7,582 nucleotides of DNA from NCBI GenBank assembly GCA_038251315.1, contig JBBSBK010000127.1:1-7582 (forward strand), read 5' to 3'. The notes beneath the pieces were generated by a model that had not been told where the DNA came from, did no database searches, and saw only the letters and a list, made by a program, of their open reading frames with translations. This document shows positions 1 through 6,618 of this stretch, one piece after another (position 1 is the first letter of the stretch; each line of letters begins with the position of its first letter). The translations under genes and the position numbers were made by a program. This DNA comes from JBBKXP01 sp038251315. Lineage in GTDB: Bacteria > Pseudomonadota > Alphaproteobacteria > Rhodobacterales > Rhodobacteraceae.

Positions 1-876
1 CTCCACTGGTCGACCAATCGGCGCGGCGAATGGCCCGACCTGCGGGTGTTCGCGTTTGACCACCGGATGCAGCTTGAGGATTTGCCGGGAGCCACATCCA
101 CCAAAATTGTCGCATTCAAGAATCTCTGTCTGGATGCATGCATACAGGTCGCCGCTGGCCGCCCCGGTAATGGCCTGCTCTGCGATTCCCGGCTTGGACG
201 CGACGCACTTTACCGGTCCGAAGGCCAGGGTCTGTGGATCGCACGGCCCGTCGAATGGCCGGGGTCACGCCCCCTGACACTGGAACCCGAAATCGGCCCC
301 GACTACGGCGGTCTGGCCGAATGGCCGCTGGACCATGTGGTCAAGGTCCTGTGCTTTTACCACCCCGACGACGACGCGGCGATGCAGGCGGACCAAGAGG
401 CGACCGTCACCCGCCTGTTCTACGCTGCCCGGCGCAATAGGCTCGAATTCCTGCTCGAGGTCATCCCCTCAAAGGCTGGCCCGGTCGACGACACCACAAC
501 CGCGCAGGTCATCCAGCGGTTCTATGACATCGGCATCTTCCCCGATTGGTGGAAACTGGAGCCGATGCAAACCGCCGCCGCGTGGGACGCCGCCTGCGAC
601 GCGATCACCCGCAATGACGCGCACACGCGGGGTATCGTGGTGCTGGGGCTGGGATCGACCGAAAGCCATTTGGCCGAGGCGTTCAAGATCGCCGCCCGTT
701 ACCCGCTGGTCAAGGGTTTCGCCGTCGGCCGGACGATTTTCGCCGAACCCGCCACCGCCTACATGGCCGGAACGCTGGACGGCGCGGCGGCGACCGATAT
801 GATGGCAGACACCTTTGCGCGGCTTTGTGCCCTTTGGGACGACGCCCGCACCCTATCTAGGAAAGAAGCGCCATGA
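1..876 (+). CDS. iolC: IolC-type protein, C-terminal DUF2090 domain (5' end outside window)
   Basis: The frame is open from base 1, reading LHWSTNRRGEWPDLRVFAFDH, so the gene begins upstream; the GTG at 46 is an internal codon, not a start. The 291 visible residues are the DUF2090 domain found C-terminally in many proteobacterial IolC proteins. Those are annotated as bifunctional 5-dehydro-2-deoxygluconokinase (EC 2.7.1.92) and 6-phospho-5-dehydro-2-deoxygluconate aldolase. Visible family segments (window numbering) are VFAFDHRMQ (16-24), KVLCFYHPDDD (115-125), LEFLLEVIPSK (148-158), WWKLEP (183-188) and KGFAVGRTIF (238-247). Lys185 in WWKLEP is a plausible Schiff-base lysine for a class I aldolase-like barrel; this is inference. 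The PfkB kinase half would lie upstream and is not seen, so a stand-alone DUF2090 protein cannot be excluded, although the LHWST linker looks like the fused form. The stop overlaps the iolD start (ATGA, 873-876). Confidence 0.85.
   Translation, partial: LHWSTNRRGEWPDLRVFAFDHRMQLEDLPGATSTKIVAFKNLCLDACIQVAAGRPGNGLLCDSRLGRDALYRSEGQGLWIARPVEWPGSRPLTLEPEIGPDYGGLAEWPLDHVVKVLCFYHPDDDAAMQADQEATVTRLFYAARRNRLEFLLEVIPSKAGPVDDTTTAQVIQRFYDIGIFPDWWKLEPMQTAAAWDAACDAITRNDAHTRGIVVLGLGSTESHLAEAFKIAARYPLVKGFAVGRTIFAEPATAYMAGTLDGAAATDMMADTFARLCALWDDARTLSRKEAP
859..868 (+). promoter_or_regulatory. Ribosome binding site of iolD
   Basis: A purine-rich AGGAAAGAAG run ends 4 bases before the ATG at 873; its AGGA core is 10 bases upstream of the start. 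It lies inside the 3' end of the preceding gene. Together with the ATGA overlap it fixes the iolD start and implies coupled translation. Confidence 0.6.
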
Positions 877-2699
877 CCAAGACCATCCGCCTGACTGCCG
901 CCCAAGCGATGATGCGCTATCTGTCGGTGCAGATGACGCCCGAAGGCGAACCGTTCATTGCCGGAGCTTGGGCTATCTTTGGCCACGGTAATGTCGCGGG
1001 CATCGGCGAGGCGCTGCACGGGATCGGTGACGCTCTGCCGACATGGCGCGGCCACAATGAACAGACGATGGCGCATGCGGCGATTGCCTATGCCAAGCAG
1101 TTGGGACGACGCCGCGCGATGATGGTGACGACCTCAATCGGGCCGGGGGCGACAAACATGGTGACGGCGGCGGCGCTGGCGCATGTCAACCGTCTGCCCG
1201 TGCTGCTGGTCCCCGGCGACGTGTTTGCCAGCCGTGGCCCTGACCCGGTCCTGCAGCAGGTCGAAAACTTTAGCGATGGCACGGTGACGGCAAACGATTG
1301 TTTCCGTCCTGTCAGCCGCTATTTCGACCGGATTTCGCGCCCCGAACACCTGCTGACCGCCCTGCCCCGCGCGATGCGCACGATGACCGACCCCGCCGAT
1401 TGCGGCCCGGTGACACTGGCCTTTTGTCAGGACGTGCAGGCCGAGGCGTATGATTTTTCGACGGCGTTCTTTGACCCCAAGGTCTGGACGATCCGCCGTC
1501 CGCATCCCGATCCGGCCGAGGTTGCAGCGGTCGTGGACATCCTGCGCAACGCCAAGGCCCCGGTGATCGTCGCCGGTGGCGGTGTGCATTATTCCGACGC
1601 GACGCATGCGCTGGAATTGGTCGCGCGAACCTACCGAATTCCCGTCGTGGAAACGCAGGCGGGCAAATCGGCGCTGCCCTGGGATCACCCGATGAACTTT
1701 GGCCCGGTCGGCGTGACGGGTGCGACCAGCGCCAACGCGATTTGCGCCAAGGCCGACGTGGTGCTGGGCATCGGGACACGGTTTCAGGATTTTACCACCG
1801 GGTCGTGGTCGCTGTTTTCCAACCCGGACCGGACCTTGATCAGCCTGAACGTCGCCGCCTATGACGCGATGAAACACGGCGCGGTGCCGCTGTGTGCCGA
1901 CGCCGATCACGGGTTGGAGGTGTTGTGCAATGCCTTGGGCGAAATGACATTTCCCGCCCCCGACCCACAGTTGAAAACCGACTGGTTCGCCGCCGTCGAC
2001 CCCCTGACTTCCGCCCCCAAAGACGGCAATGCCCTCCCCACCGACATGCAGGTGATCGGCGCGGTGCAGCGGGCGTCCGGGCCCGACACCATCATCATGG
2101 GCGCGGCGGGGACGATGCCGGGCGAACTACACAAGCTGTGGAAATCGCCCCGCCCCGGTGCCTATCACATGGAATACGGGTTCAGTTGCATGGGCTATGA
2201 GATTGCCGGGGCGATCGGCGTCAAGATGGCGCAGCCCGACCGCGACGTGATCTGCATGATCGGCGATGGCAGTTACATGATGGCCAATTCCGAGCTCGCG
2301 AGCGCCGCGATGATGGGGATCAAGATAACCCTCGTGCTGACCGACAACCGGGGTTACGGCTGCATCAACCGGCTGCAAATGGCGACGGGCGGGGCGCCGT
2401 TCAACAATCTGCTGGCCGATACGCGGCAGGCGCAACCGTCGCAGATCGACTTTGCCGCGCATGCTGCGTCGATGGGTGCGAGCGCGGTGCATGTGACCAG
2501 TATCGCCGACTTTGAGGCCGCGCTGGTGACGGCCAAATCGGTCAAAGGGCCCTATGTCATCGTTATCGACAGCGACCCCGGTCCATCGACCGAAGAAGGC
2601 GGTACATGGTGGGAGGTTGCGGTGCCCGAAGTCAGCACCCGCCCCGCCGTCAACACGGCCCGCAAAGGATACGAACAGAAACTGAAAGAACGCACATGA
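873..2699 (+). CDS. iolD: 3D-(3,5/4)-trihydroxycyclohexane-1,2-dione hydrolase IolD
   Basis: This ThDP-dependent cytoplasmic enzyme opens the ring of 3D-(3,5/4)-trihydroxycyclohexane-1,2-dione to give 5-deoxy-D-glucuronate (EC 3.7.1.22), the third step of myo-inositol breakdown. It has 608 residues, close to the usual size of about 610-640. The N-terminus (MTKTIRLTAAQAMMRYL) matches how IolD proteins begin. The order is a pyrimidine-binding domain (about 10-190) with the IFGHGNVAG signature (about 35-43) and catalytic Glu63 in RGHNEQ, a central domain (about 215-340), and a pyrophosphate-binding domain (about 385-570). The last carries the metal/ThDP motif GDGS at 464-467, closed by Asn492 in TDN. 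The C-terminal STEEGGTWWEV stretch is also IolD-like. Other ThDP enzymes such as acetolactate synthase share the fold, but the N-terminal motifs and the neighbours favour IolD. Both ends overlap the adjacent genes by four bases. Confidence 0.97.
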   Translation: MTKTIRLTAAQAMMRYLSVQMTPEGEPFIAGAWAIFGHGNVAGIGEALHGIGDALPTWRGHNEQTMAHAAIAYAKQLGRRRAMMVTTSIGPGATNMVTAAALAHVNRLPVLLVPGDVFASRGPDPVLQQVENFSDGTVTANDCFRPVSRYFDRISRPEHLLTALPRAMRTMTDPADCGPVTLAFCQDVQAEAYDFSTAFFDPKVWTIRRPHPDPAEVAAVVDILRNAKAPVIVAGGGVHYSDATHALELVARTYRIPVVETQAGKSALPWDHPMNFGPVGVTGATSANAICAKADVVLGIGTRFQDFTTGSWSLFSNPDRTLISLNVAAYDAMKHGAVPLCADADHGLEVLCNALGEMTFPAPDPQLKTDWFAAVDPLTSAPKDGNALPTDMQVIGAVQRASGPDTIIMGAAGTMPGELHKLWKSPRPGAYHMEYGFSCMGYEIAGAIGVKMAQPDRDVICMIGDGSYMMANSELASAAMMGIKITLVLTDNRGYGCINRLQMATGGAPFNNLLADTRQAQPSQIDFAAHAASMGASAVHVTSIADFEAALVTAKSVKGPYVIVIDSDPGPSTEEGGTWWEVAVPEVSTRPAVNTARKGYEQKLKERT

Positions 2700-3598
2700 T
2701 CCTTTACGGCACAAACCCCATCGCATGGTCCAACGATGATGATCCCAATCTGGGTGGCCACATCACGCTGGCGCAATGTCTGGACGACACTGCGAAAATC
2801 GGTTTCGACGGGATCGAAAAGGGCAACAAGTTTCCCAAAGATCCCGTTGCACTCCATGCCGAACTGGACCCGCGGGGGTTGCGCTATGTTTCGGGCTGGC
2901 ATTCGCTGAACCTGCTGGTGCAGGATGTCGCGGCTGAAAAGGCGGCGATGCAGCCGGCGCTGGATATGCTCAAGGCGATGGGCAGCAAGATCATCGTCGT
3001 CTGCGAAACCTCCAATACTGTGCATGGCAACGACGCCGTCGCCCTGAACGATCGGCCGGTGCTGGCCGCCGACCAATGGCCCGCCTTTGGGGCCGGGATC
3101 GAGGCGCTGGCCGCGTTCGCGGCCGATCAGGGTATCCAACTGGTCTATCACCCTCATATGGGAACCGTGGTGGAATCCCCTGCCGAATACGACTTGCTGA
3201 TGGCCCACACCGGGCCGATGACCAAACTGACATTCGACACCGGGCATTGCTATTTCGGTGGCGGTGATCCGGCTGTCATGGGGCCGAAACACATGGCCCG
3301 CACCGCCCATATCCATGCCAAGAACGTCCGCCCCGACGTGATGAAACAGGTCCGCGATGAGGGTCTGTCGTTTCTCGAAGGCGTGCGGCGTGGCGTGTTT
3401 ACCGTGCCCGGCGATCCTGATGGTGCGGTGGATTTTGCGCCCGTTCTGGCCAGTGCTGCTGCGCATGGCTACGAAGGATGGCTGGTAATTGAAGCCGAAC
3501 AAGACCCGGCAGTTCGCGACCCGTTTGAATATCAGTCGCTGGGGCTGAAAACCCTCAAGGCGATGGCCCGCGCCGCCGGGCTGGACAAGGCGGGCTAA
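2696..3598 (+). CDS. iolE: Myo-inosose-2 dehydratase IolE
   Basis: This metal-dependent TIM-barrel enzyme dehydrates 2-keto-myo-inositol (scyllo-inosose) to the trihydroxycyclohexanedione that IolD consumes (EC 4.2.1.44). The product is 300 residues, the normal family length. The start at 2696 forms an ATGA overlap with the iolD stop and gives the typical IolE opening, MILYGTNPIAWSNDDD. The frame is open back to 2606, but those extra 30 residues are the iolD coding sequence read out of frame. Visible family segments are GFDGIEKGNKFP (36-47), VSGWHS (65-70), VYHPHMGTVVES (150-161), TFDTGHCYFGGGD (179-191), HIHAKN (205-210) and WLVIEAEQDP (262-271). By analogy with the AP-endonuclease-like fold, metal ligands probably come from the conserved Asp181, His184 or His207, and Glu266 or Glu268; the exact set is inferred. 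The ribosome site (GAAAGAA, 2684-2690) is weak, so coupling to iolD is likely. Confidence 0.95.
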   Translation: MILYGTNPIAWSNDDDPNLGGHITLAQCLDDTAKIGFDGIEKGNKFPKDPVALHAELDPRGLRYVSGWHSLNLLVQDVAAEKAAMQPALDMLKAMGSKIIVVCETSNTVHGNDAVALNDRPVLAADQWPAFGAGIEALAAFAADQGIQLVYHPHMGTVVESPAEYDLLMAHTGPMTKLTFDTGHCYFGGGDPAVMGPKHMARTAHIHAKNVRPDVMKQVRDEGLSFLEGVRRGVFTVPGDPDGAVDFAPVLASAAAHGYEGWLVIEAEQDPAVRDPFEYQSLGLKTLKAMARAAGLDKAG

Positions 3599-3599
3599 G

Positions 3600-4736
3600 A
3601 TGGCAGCGGGCCCATTCTGGCTAAACCCCGGCGATTGCGATCTGGCGGCGTTCGACCGCCTGACCGCGCAAACCCTGCGCCCCGATCAGGTGCCGCTGGC
3701 GGCTGAGATCATCCGCAACGTCCCGGTCTATGACATGGCCGGGGTCGAACTGGCCGACCCGGACTTGCGCCGCCCGTTGCAGACTGAATGGGCGACCGGG
3801 ATGCTGCACGGGACGGGCATCGTGGTGCTGCGCAAGGCCTACACCGATACCGGGCCTATTGACCGTGCAACCGTTATCTTCCGTGACCTGATCGCGGCTC
3901 AATCCGGCGGGGCCGACCATTTCGCTGCGGGCGGAGCCAACGACCGGGTCTGGAACAGCCTGCAAAAGCTGTGCCTTGCCGACCCCGAAACCTTTGTCGC
4001 CTACCACGGTAATCCGACTATGGATGCCGTATGCGAGGCGTGGCTTGGTCCCGATTATCAGATGACGGCGCAGGTCAATCAGGTGCGCCCCGGCGGGGCG
4101 GCACAGACGGCGCACCGCGATTATCACATGGGTTTCAAGACCGCCGATCAGGCGGCGCGGTTTCCGGGGCATGTGCATGAGTTGTCGGCAACACTGACGT
4201 TGCAAGGCGCAATTGCGCATATCGACATGAGCGTCGAGTCCGGGCCGACGAAACTGCTGCCGTTCTCGCAGACCTTTCGCCCCGGCTTCCTCGCCTATCA
4301 CATCCCCGCTTTCCGTGACCTGTTCGAAGAGCGGGCGGTGCAAATACCCTTGTCCAAGGGCGACTACCTTTTCTTCAACCCCGCCTTGTTCCATGCTGCC
4401 GGGGCGAATCACACGGGGGACGTCATGCGGCTGGTCAACCTGTTGCAGGTCTCATCAGCCTTTGGCCGGGCGATGGAAACCATCGACCGCGACGCGATGT
4501 GCCGCGCTGTCTATCCGGCGCTTGCGTGCATGTCGCCGGGGCCGTCGCGCAACGCCGCCATCGCCGCCTGCGCCGAAGGCTATCCGTTTCCGACGAATAT
4601 GGATACGGACCCGCCGGTGGGTGGCCTTGCACCCGAAAGTCAGGCCGGGGTGCTGCGCCGGGCATTGGCCGAAGGCTGGACTGCTGATGCATTCGGCACC
4701 GCACTGACTGCGCAAACCGCGAAACGGCGCGCCTGA
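3600..4736 (+). CDS. Phytanoyl-CoA dioxygenase (PhyH) family Fe(II)/2-oxoglutarate oxygenase
   Basis: This is a 378-residue non-haem iron oxygenase of the PhyH family. Such enzymes use O2 and 2-oxoglutarate to hydroxylate or demethylate a substrate, releasing CO2 and succinate. The iron-binding facial triad is visible as His172 and Asp174 (AHRDYHMGF) plus a distal His265 (FFNPALFHAAG). Arg277 (DVMRLVNLLQ) is placed to hold the 2-oxoglutarate carboxylate. Between them lie a beta-rich jelly-roll core and the ESGPTKLLPFSQ stretch (213-224), typical of PhyH. No signal peptide or membrane segment is seen, so it should be cytoplasmic. It begins one base after the iolE stop, with a weak AAGG (3587-3590) upstream, and its stop overlaps the next start (TGATG, 4734-4738), so it is an integral operon member. 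It is not part of the standard inositol pathway. Its substrate is unknown; an inositol derivative such as an O-methyl inositol is one guess from context. Confidence 0.88.
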   Translation: MAAGPFWLNPGDCDLAAFDRLTAQTLRPDQVPLAAEIIRNVPVYDMAGVELADPDLRRPLQTEWATGMLHGTGIVVLRKAYTDTGPIDRATVIFRDLIAAQSGGADHFAAGGANDRVWNSLQKLCLADPETFVAYHGNPTMDAVCEAWLGPDYQMTAQVNQVRPGGAAQTAHRDYHMGFKTADQAARFPGHVHELSATLTLQGAIAHIDMSVESGPTKLLPFSQTFRPGFLAYHIPAFRDLFEERAVQIPLSKGDYLFFNPALFHAAGANHTGDVMRLVNLLQVSSAFGRAMETIDRDAMCRAVYPALACMSPGPSRNAAIAACAEGYPFPTNMDTDPPVGGLAPESQAGVLRRALAEGWTADAFGTALTAQTAKRRA

Positions 4737-4942
4737 TGGGTCGGTTCCTGAACCTGCGCCACCCGTTCTTTCTGCCGCTCTACCGGCGCATCCTGACGAC
4801 CGCCGTCTGCGCCTTGTGGCTGACGATGGAGTTGATCTATGGCGGCCCATTCTGGGCGCTGCTGTTCGGAGTGCTGACGCTGTGGTGCATCTGGGAGTAT
4901 TTCATCGCCTTCGATCCGGCCAACTACAGGGACGTGCCATGA
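4736..4942 (+). CDS. Small two-helix membrane protein of unknown function
   Basis: This 68-residue protein is not one I recognise. It has a basic, proline- and aromatic-rich N-terminus (MGRFLNLRHPFFLPLYRR) and then two hydrophobic stretches, about 19-35 and 39-59, separated only by GGP at 36-38. That predicts a membrane hairpin. The positively charged N-terminus suggests both ends face the cytoplasm. The second helix is rich in Trp, Leu and Phe (WALLFGVLTLWCIWEYFIAF), and the tail FDPANYRDVP is polar. It is supported as a real gene by the TGATG overlap with the oxygenase before it, the ATGA overlap with iolB after it, and its coherent membrane-protein composition. No Shine-Dalgarno is obvious, so re-initiation after the oxygenase is likely. 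It might anchor or assist the oxygenase, or belong to a transport function; neither is shown by the sequence. Confidence 0.72.
   Translation: MGRFLNLRHPFFLPLYRRILTTAVCALWLTMELIYGGPFWALLFGVLTLWCIWEYFIAFDPANYRDVP
4928..4932 (+). promoter_or_regulatory. Ribosome binding site of iolB
   Basis: AGGGA lies 6 bases before the ATG at 4939. It supports that start over the in-frame ATG at 4816, whose extra 41 residues are the membrane-protein gene read in another frame. Confidence 0.6.
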
Positions 4943-5769
4943 CCAGCCCATTGTTGCGAAAACCGGTCAGCACGTCGGGCAAGGTGCATGACATCACCGT
5001 CGCGTCGGCACGCGGGCCCTTGTCGCCCGATTGGGGCTATGTCGGGTTCGGCCTGTATCGGCTGGCGGCGGGCGGCTCAGTGACCGAACAGACAGGTGAT
5101 CGCGAGGTCATTCTGGTGCTGGTCGAGGGCAGGGCGCAGGTCCAGGCCGCAGGGCAGGACTGGGGCGAGATGGGCGACCGGATGGATGTGTTTGAAAAGA
5201 CGGCGCCGCATTGCCTGTACGTCCCCGGCGGTCAGAACTGGACCGCCACGGCAACGACCGCCTGCACCCTTGCCGTTTGCAGCGCCCCAGCGACAGGCGA
5301 TTACCCGGCGTCCCGCCTTGGCCCCGATGGCATCACCCTGACGCCGCGCGGCAAGGGCACCAACACCCGGCACATCAACAACATCGCGATGGAAAATCGC
5401 GACGTCGCGGGCAGCCTGCTGGTGACCGAAGTGTTTACGCCCGCCGGGCACTGGTCGAGTTATCCGCCGCACCGACATGACGTGGATGATTTTCCAAACA
5501 TCACCTATCTGGAAGAAACCTATTACCACCGCCTGAACCCGTCCCAAGGCTACGGCCATCAGCGCGTGTTCACCGAGGATGGCAGCCTTGACGAAACGCT
5601 GAGCGTGTCCAACCACGACGTTGTTCTTGTGCCACGCGGCCACCACCCCTGCGCCGCGCCTTATGGTTACGAGATGTATTACCTCAACGTCATGGCCGGG
5701 CCACGGCGCAACTGGCGATTCATCAACCACCCCGATCACGACTGGATCGCAATACGCGACGCGGGATGA
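4939..5769 (+). CDS. iolB: 5-deoxy-glucuronate isomerase IolB
   Basis: This cytoplasmic cupin enzyme isomerises 5-deoxy-D-glucuronate, the IolD product, to 5-dehydro-2-deoxy-D-gluconate, the substrate of the IolC kinase (EC 5.3.1.30). The product is 276 residues, against about 271 for the well-known Bacillus protein. The N-terminal half has the canonical IolB look (DWGYVGFGLYRLAAGG, 31-46; VLVEGRAQV, 60-68; CLYVPGG, 92-98). The second cupin half carries the metal site. His178 and His180 are in PPHRHD, Glu193 in LEETYYHRLNP and His236 in RGHHPCA, followed by the family signature GYEMYYLNVMAG (243-254). It is the last plus-strand gene and ends 6 bases from the convergent aldolase stop. The start is set by the ATGA overlap with the small membrane gene and by AGGGA upstream. 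A second IolB-family gene lies about 850 bases downstream on the opposite strand. Confidence 0.95.
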   Translation: MTSPLLRKPVSTSGKVHDITVASARGPLSPDWGYVGFGLYRLAAGGSVTEQTGDREVILVLVEGRAQVQAAGQDWGEMGDRMDVFEKTAPHCLYVPGGQNWTATATTACTLAVCSAPATGDYPASRLGPDGITLTPRGKGTNTRHINNIAMENRDVAGSLLVTEVFTPAGHWSSYPPHRHDVDDFPNITYLEETYYHRLNPSQGYGHQRVFTEDGSLDETLSVSNHDVVLVPRGHHPCAAPYGYEMYYLNVMAGPRRNWRFINHPDHDWIAIRDAG

Positions 5770-5775
5770 GGGGGT

Positions 5776-6618
5776 CTACCCTTCAGCTCCGGATGGCGCT
5801 AAATCGCGCAAAATCCGCCGCGTCGCCACCACCAGCGCCGGTTCCACAGCCCCCAACAGCGCAATCCGGTCGAACTGATCCGGCGTGGTCGCCAAACTGT
5901 CGCGCAAGGCCTGCCCGAACACCTGTCGCAGCTCGGTCCCGATGTTGAACTTGCTGACCTGCCCCGCCCGCGCCAGCGACCGCCGCTGCGCCGCAGGAAC
6001 TCCCGATCCGCCATGGATCACCAGCGGCACGTCGGTCAGCGCGGCGATCGCGGCCAGTCGCGCCGCGTCCAGCCCGGCCCCCGCGCTCCGCATCAAATGC
6101 ACATTGCCGACCGAAACCGCCACGGCATCAACCCCGGTTTCCGCCGCAAACCGCGCCGCCTCGACCGGGTCGGTCCCGGCGCTGGCGGCGCCATCAGCAT
6201 AGCCGACGACCCCGATCTCGCCCTCGCACGACACCCCGCTTGCATGTGCCAGATCCACCGCGCGAGCGGTCAGCGCGATATTGTCGGCCAAGGGCAGACG
6301 CGACCCGTCGATCATCACCGATGTGAAGCCTTGGGCAATCGCCTCGGCACATTCTGCGACCGTCGCCGCATGATCGAGGTGGATCACCACCGGCACCGTC
6401 GCCGCATCGGCGAGCGCCCCCAGCATCGGCCCCCAGACGGCCAGCGGCATATGTGCGCGCGCACCGGGGCCGACCTGCAAAATCACCGGCAATCCTTCAA
6501 CACTGGCCGCATCCGCATAGGCACGCGCATCTTCCCAGCCAAGGCAAACCAGCCCGGCAACCGCATGGCCACGGGCACGCGCAGGCCCCAGAACCTCGGC
6601 CAGCGTCGCGCGGGTCAT
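5776..6618 (-). CDS. Class II (zinc-dependent) aldolase, IolJ/GatY/FbaA superfamily
   Basis: This 280-residue metal-dependent aldolase is probably the enzyme that splits 6-phospho-5-dehydro-2-deoxygluconate into dihydroxyacetone phosphate and malonate semialdehyde (IolJ role, EC 4.1.2.29) or a related ketose. Motifs seen are VVIHLDHAATVAEC (77-90) with catalytic Asp82 and zinc ligand His83, GFTSVMIDGS (97-106), CEGEIG (131-136), zinc ligand His174 in SVGNVHLM, zinc ligand His202 in VIHGGSGVP, and the phosphate-loop-like FNIGTELR (224-231). Two motifs are unusual: the H-G-K/x-Y segment after the second zinc histidine reads HLMRS, and the N-terminal FNxxN motif reads GLVCLGWE. Substrate preference may therefore differ from IolJ. 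The start at 6618 makes an ATGA overlap with the upstream isomerase stop. The open frame extends to 6789, but that part is the isomerase gene read out of frame. It is the last gene of the minus-strand operon. Confidence 0.88.
   Translation of the reverse strand: MTRATLAEVLGPARARGHAVAGLVCLGWEDARAYADAASVEGLPVILQVGPGARAHMPLAVWGPMLGALADAATVPVVIHLDHAATVAECAEAIAQGFTSVMIDGSRLPLADNIALTARAVDLAHASGVSCEGEIGVVGYADGAASAGTDPVEAARFAAETGVDAVAVSVGNVHLMRSAGAGLDAARLAAIAALTDVPLVIHGGSGVPAAQRRSLARAGQVSKFNIGTELRQVFGQALRDSLATTPDQFDRIALLGAVEPALVVATRRILRDLAPSGAEG

Noticed and set aside
134..143. Palindrome ATGCATGCAT, resembling an operator
   Set aside because: It lies within coding sequence, is short and occurs alone, so chance is the simplest explanation.
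1134..1910. Minus-strand open frame of 258 codons inside iolD
   Set aside because: It is a shadow of iolD with no recognisable domain and an Arg/His-rich composition.
2606..2695. Upstream extension of iolE to an ATG at 2606
   Set aside because: The extra 30 residues read out of frame through the iolD 3' end and match no IolE N-terminus; the start at 2696 gives the normal family opening and an ATGA overlap.
2552..3502. Long open frame of 316 codons on the minus strand, opposite iolE
   Set aside because: It lies antisense to iolE, whose protein is clearly recognisable. The antisense product is a His/Gly/Arg-rich sequence with no family motif, as expected from GC-rich codon bias.
4816..4938. 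Upstream extension of iolB to an ATG at 4816
   Set aside because: The extra residues overlap the small membrane gene in another frame and are unlike IolB; the start at 4939 has AGGGA and an ATGA overlap.
5767..5785. Possible bidirectional terminator hairpin between the convergent operons
   Set aside because: The stem is only six pairs with a bulge and has no following T-run on either strand, too weak to annotate as a terminator.
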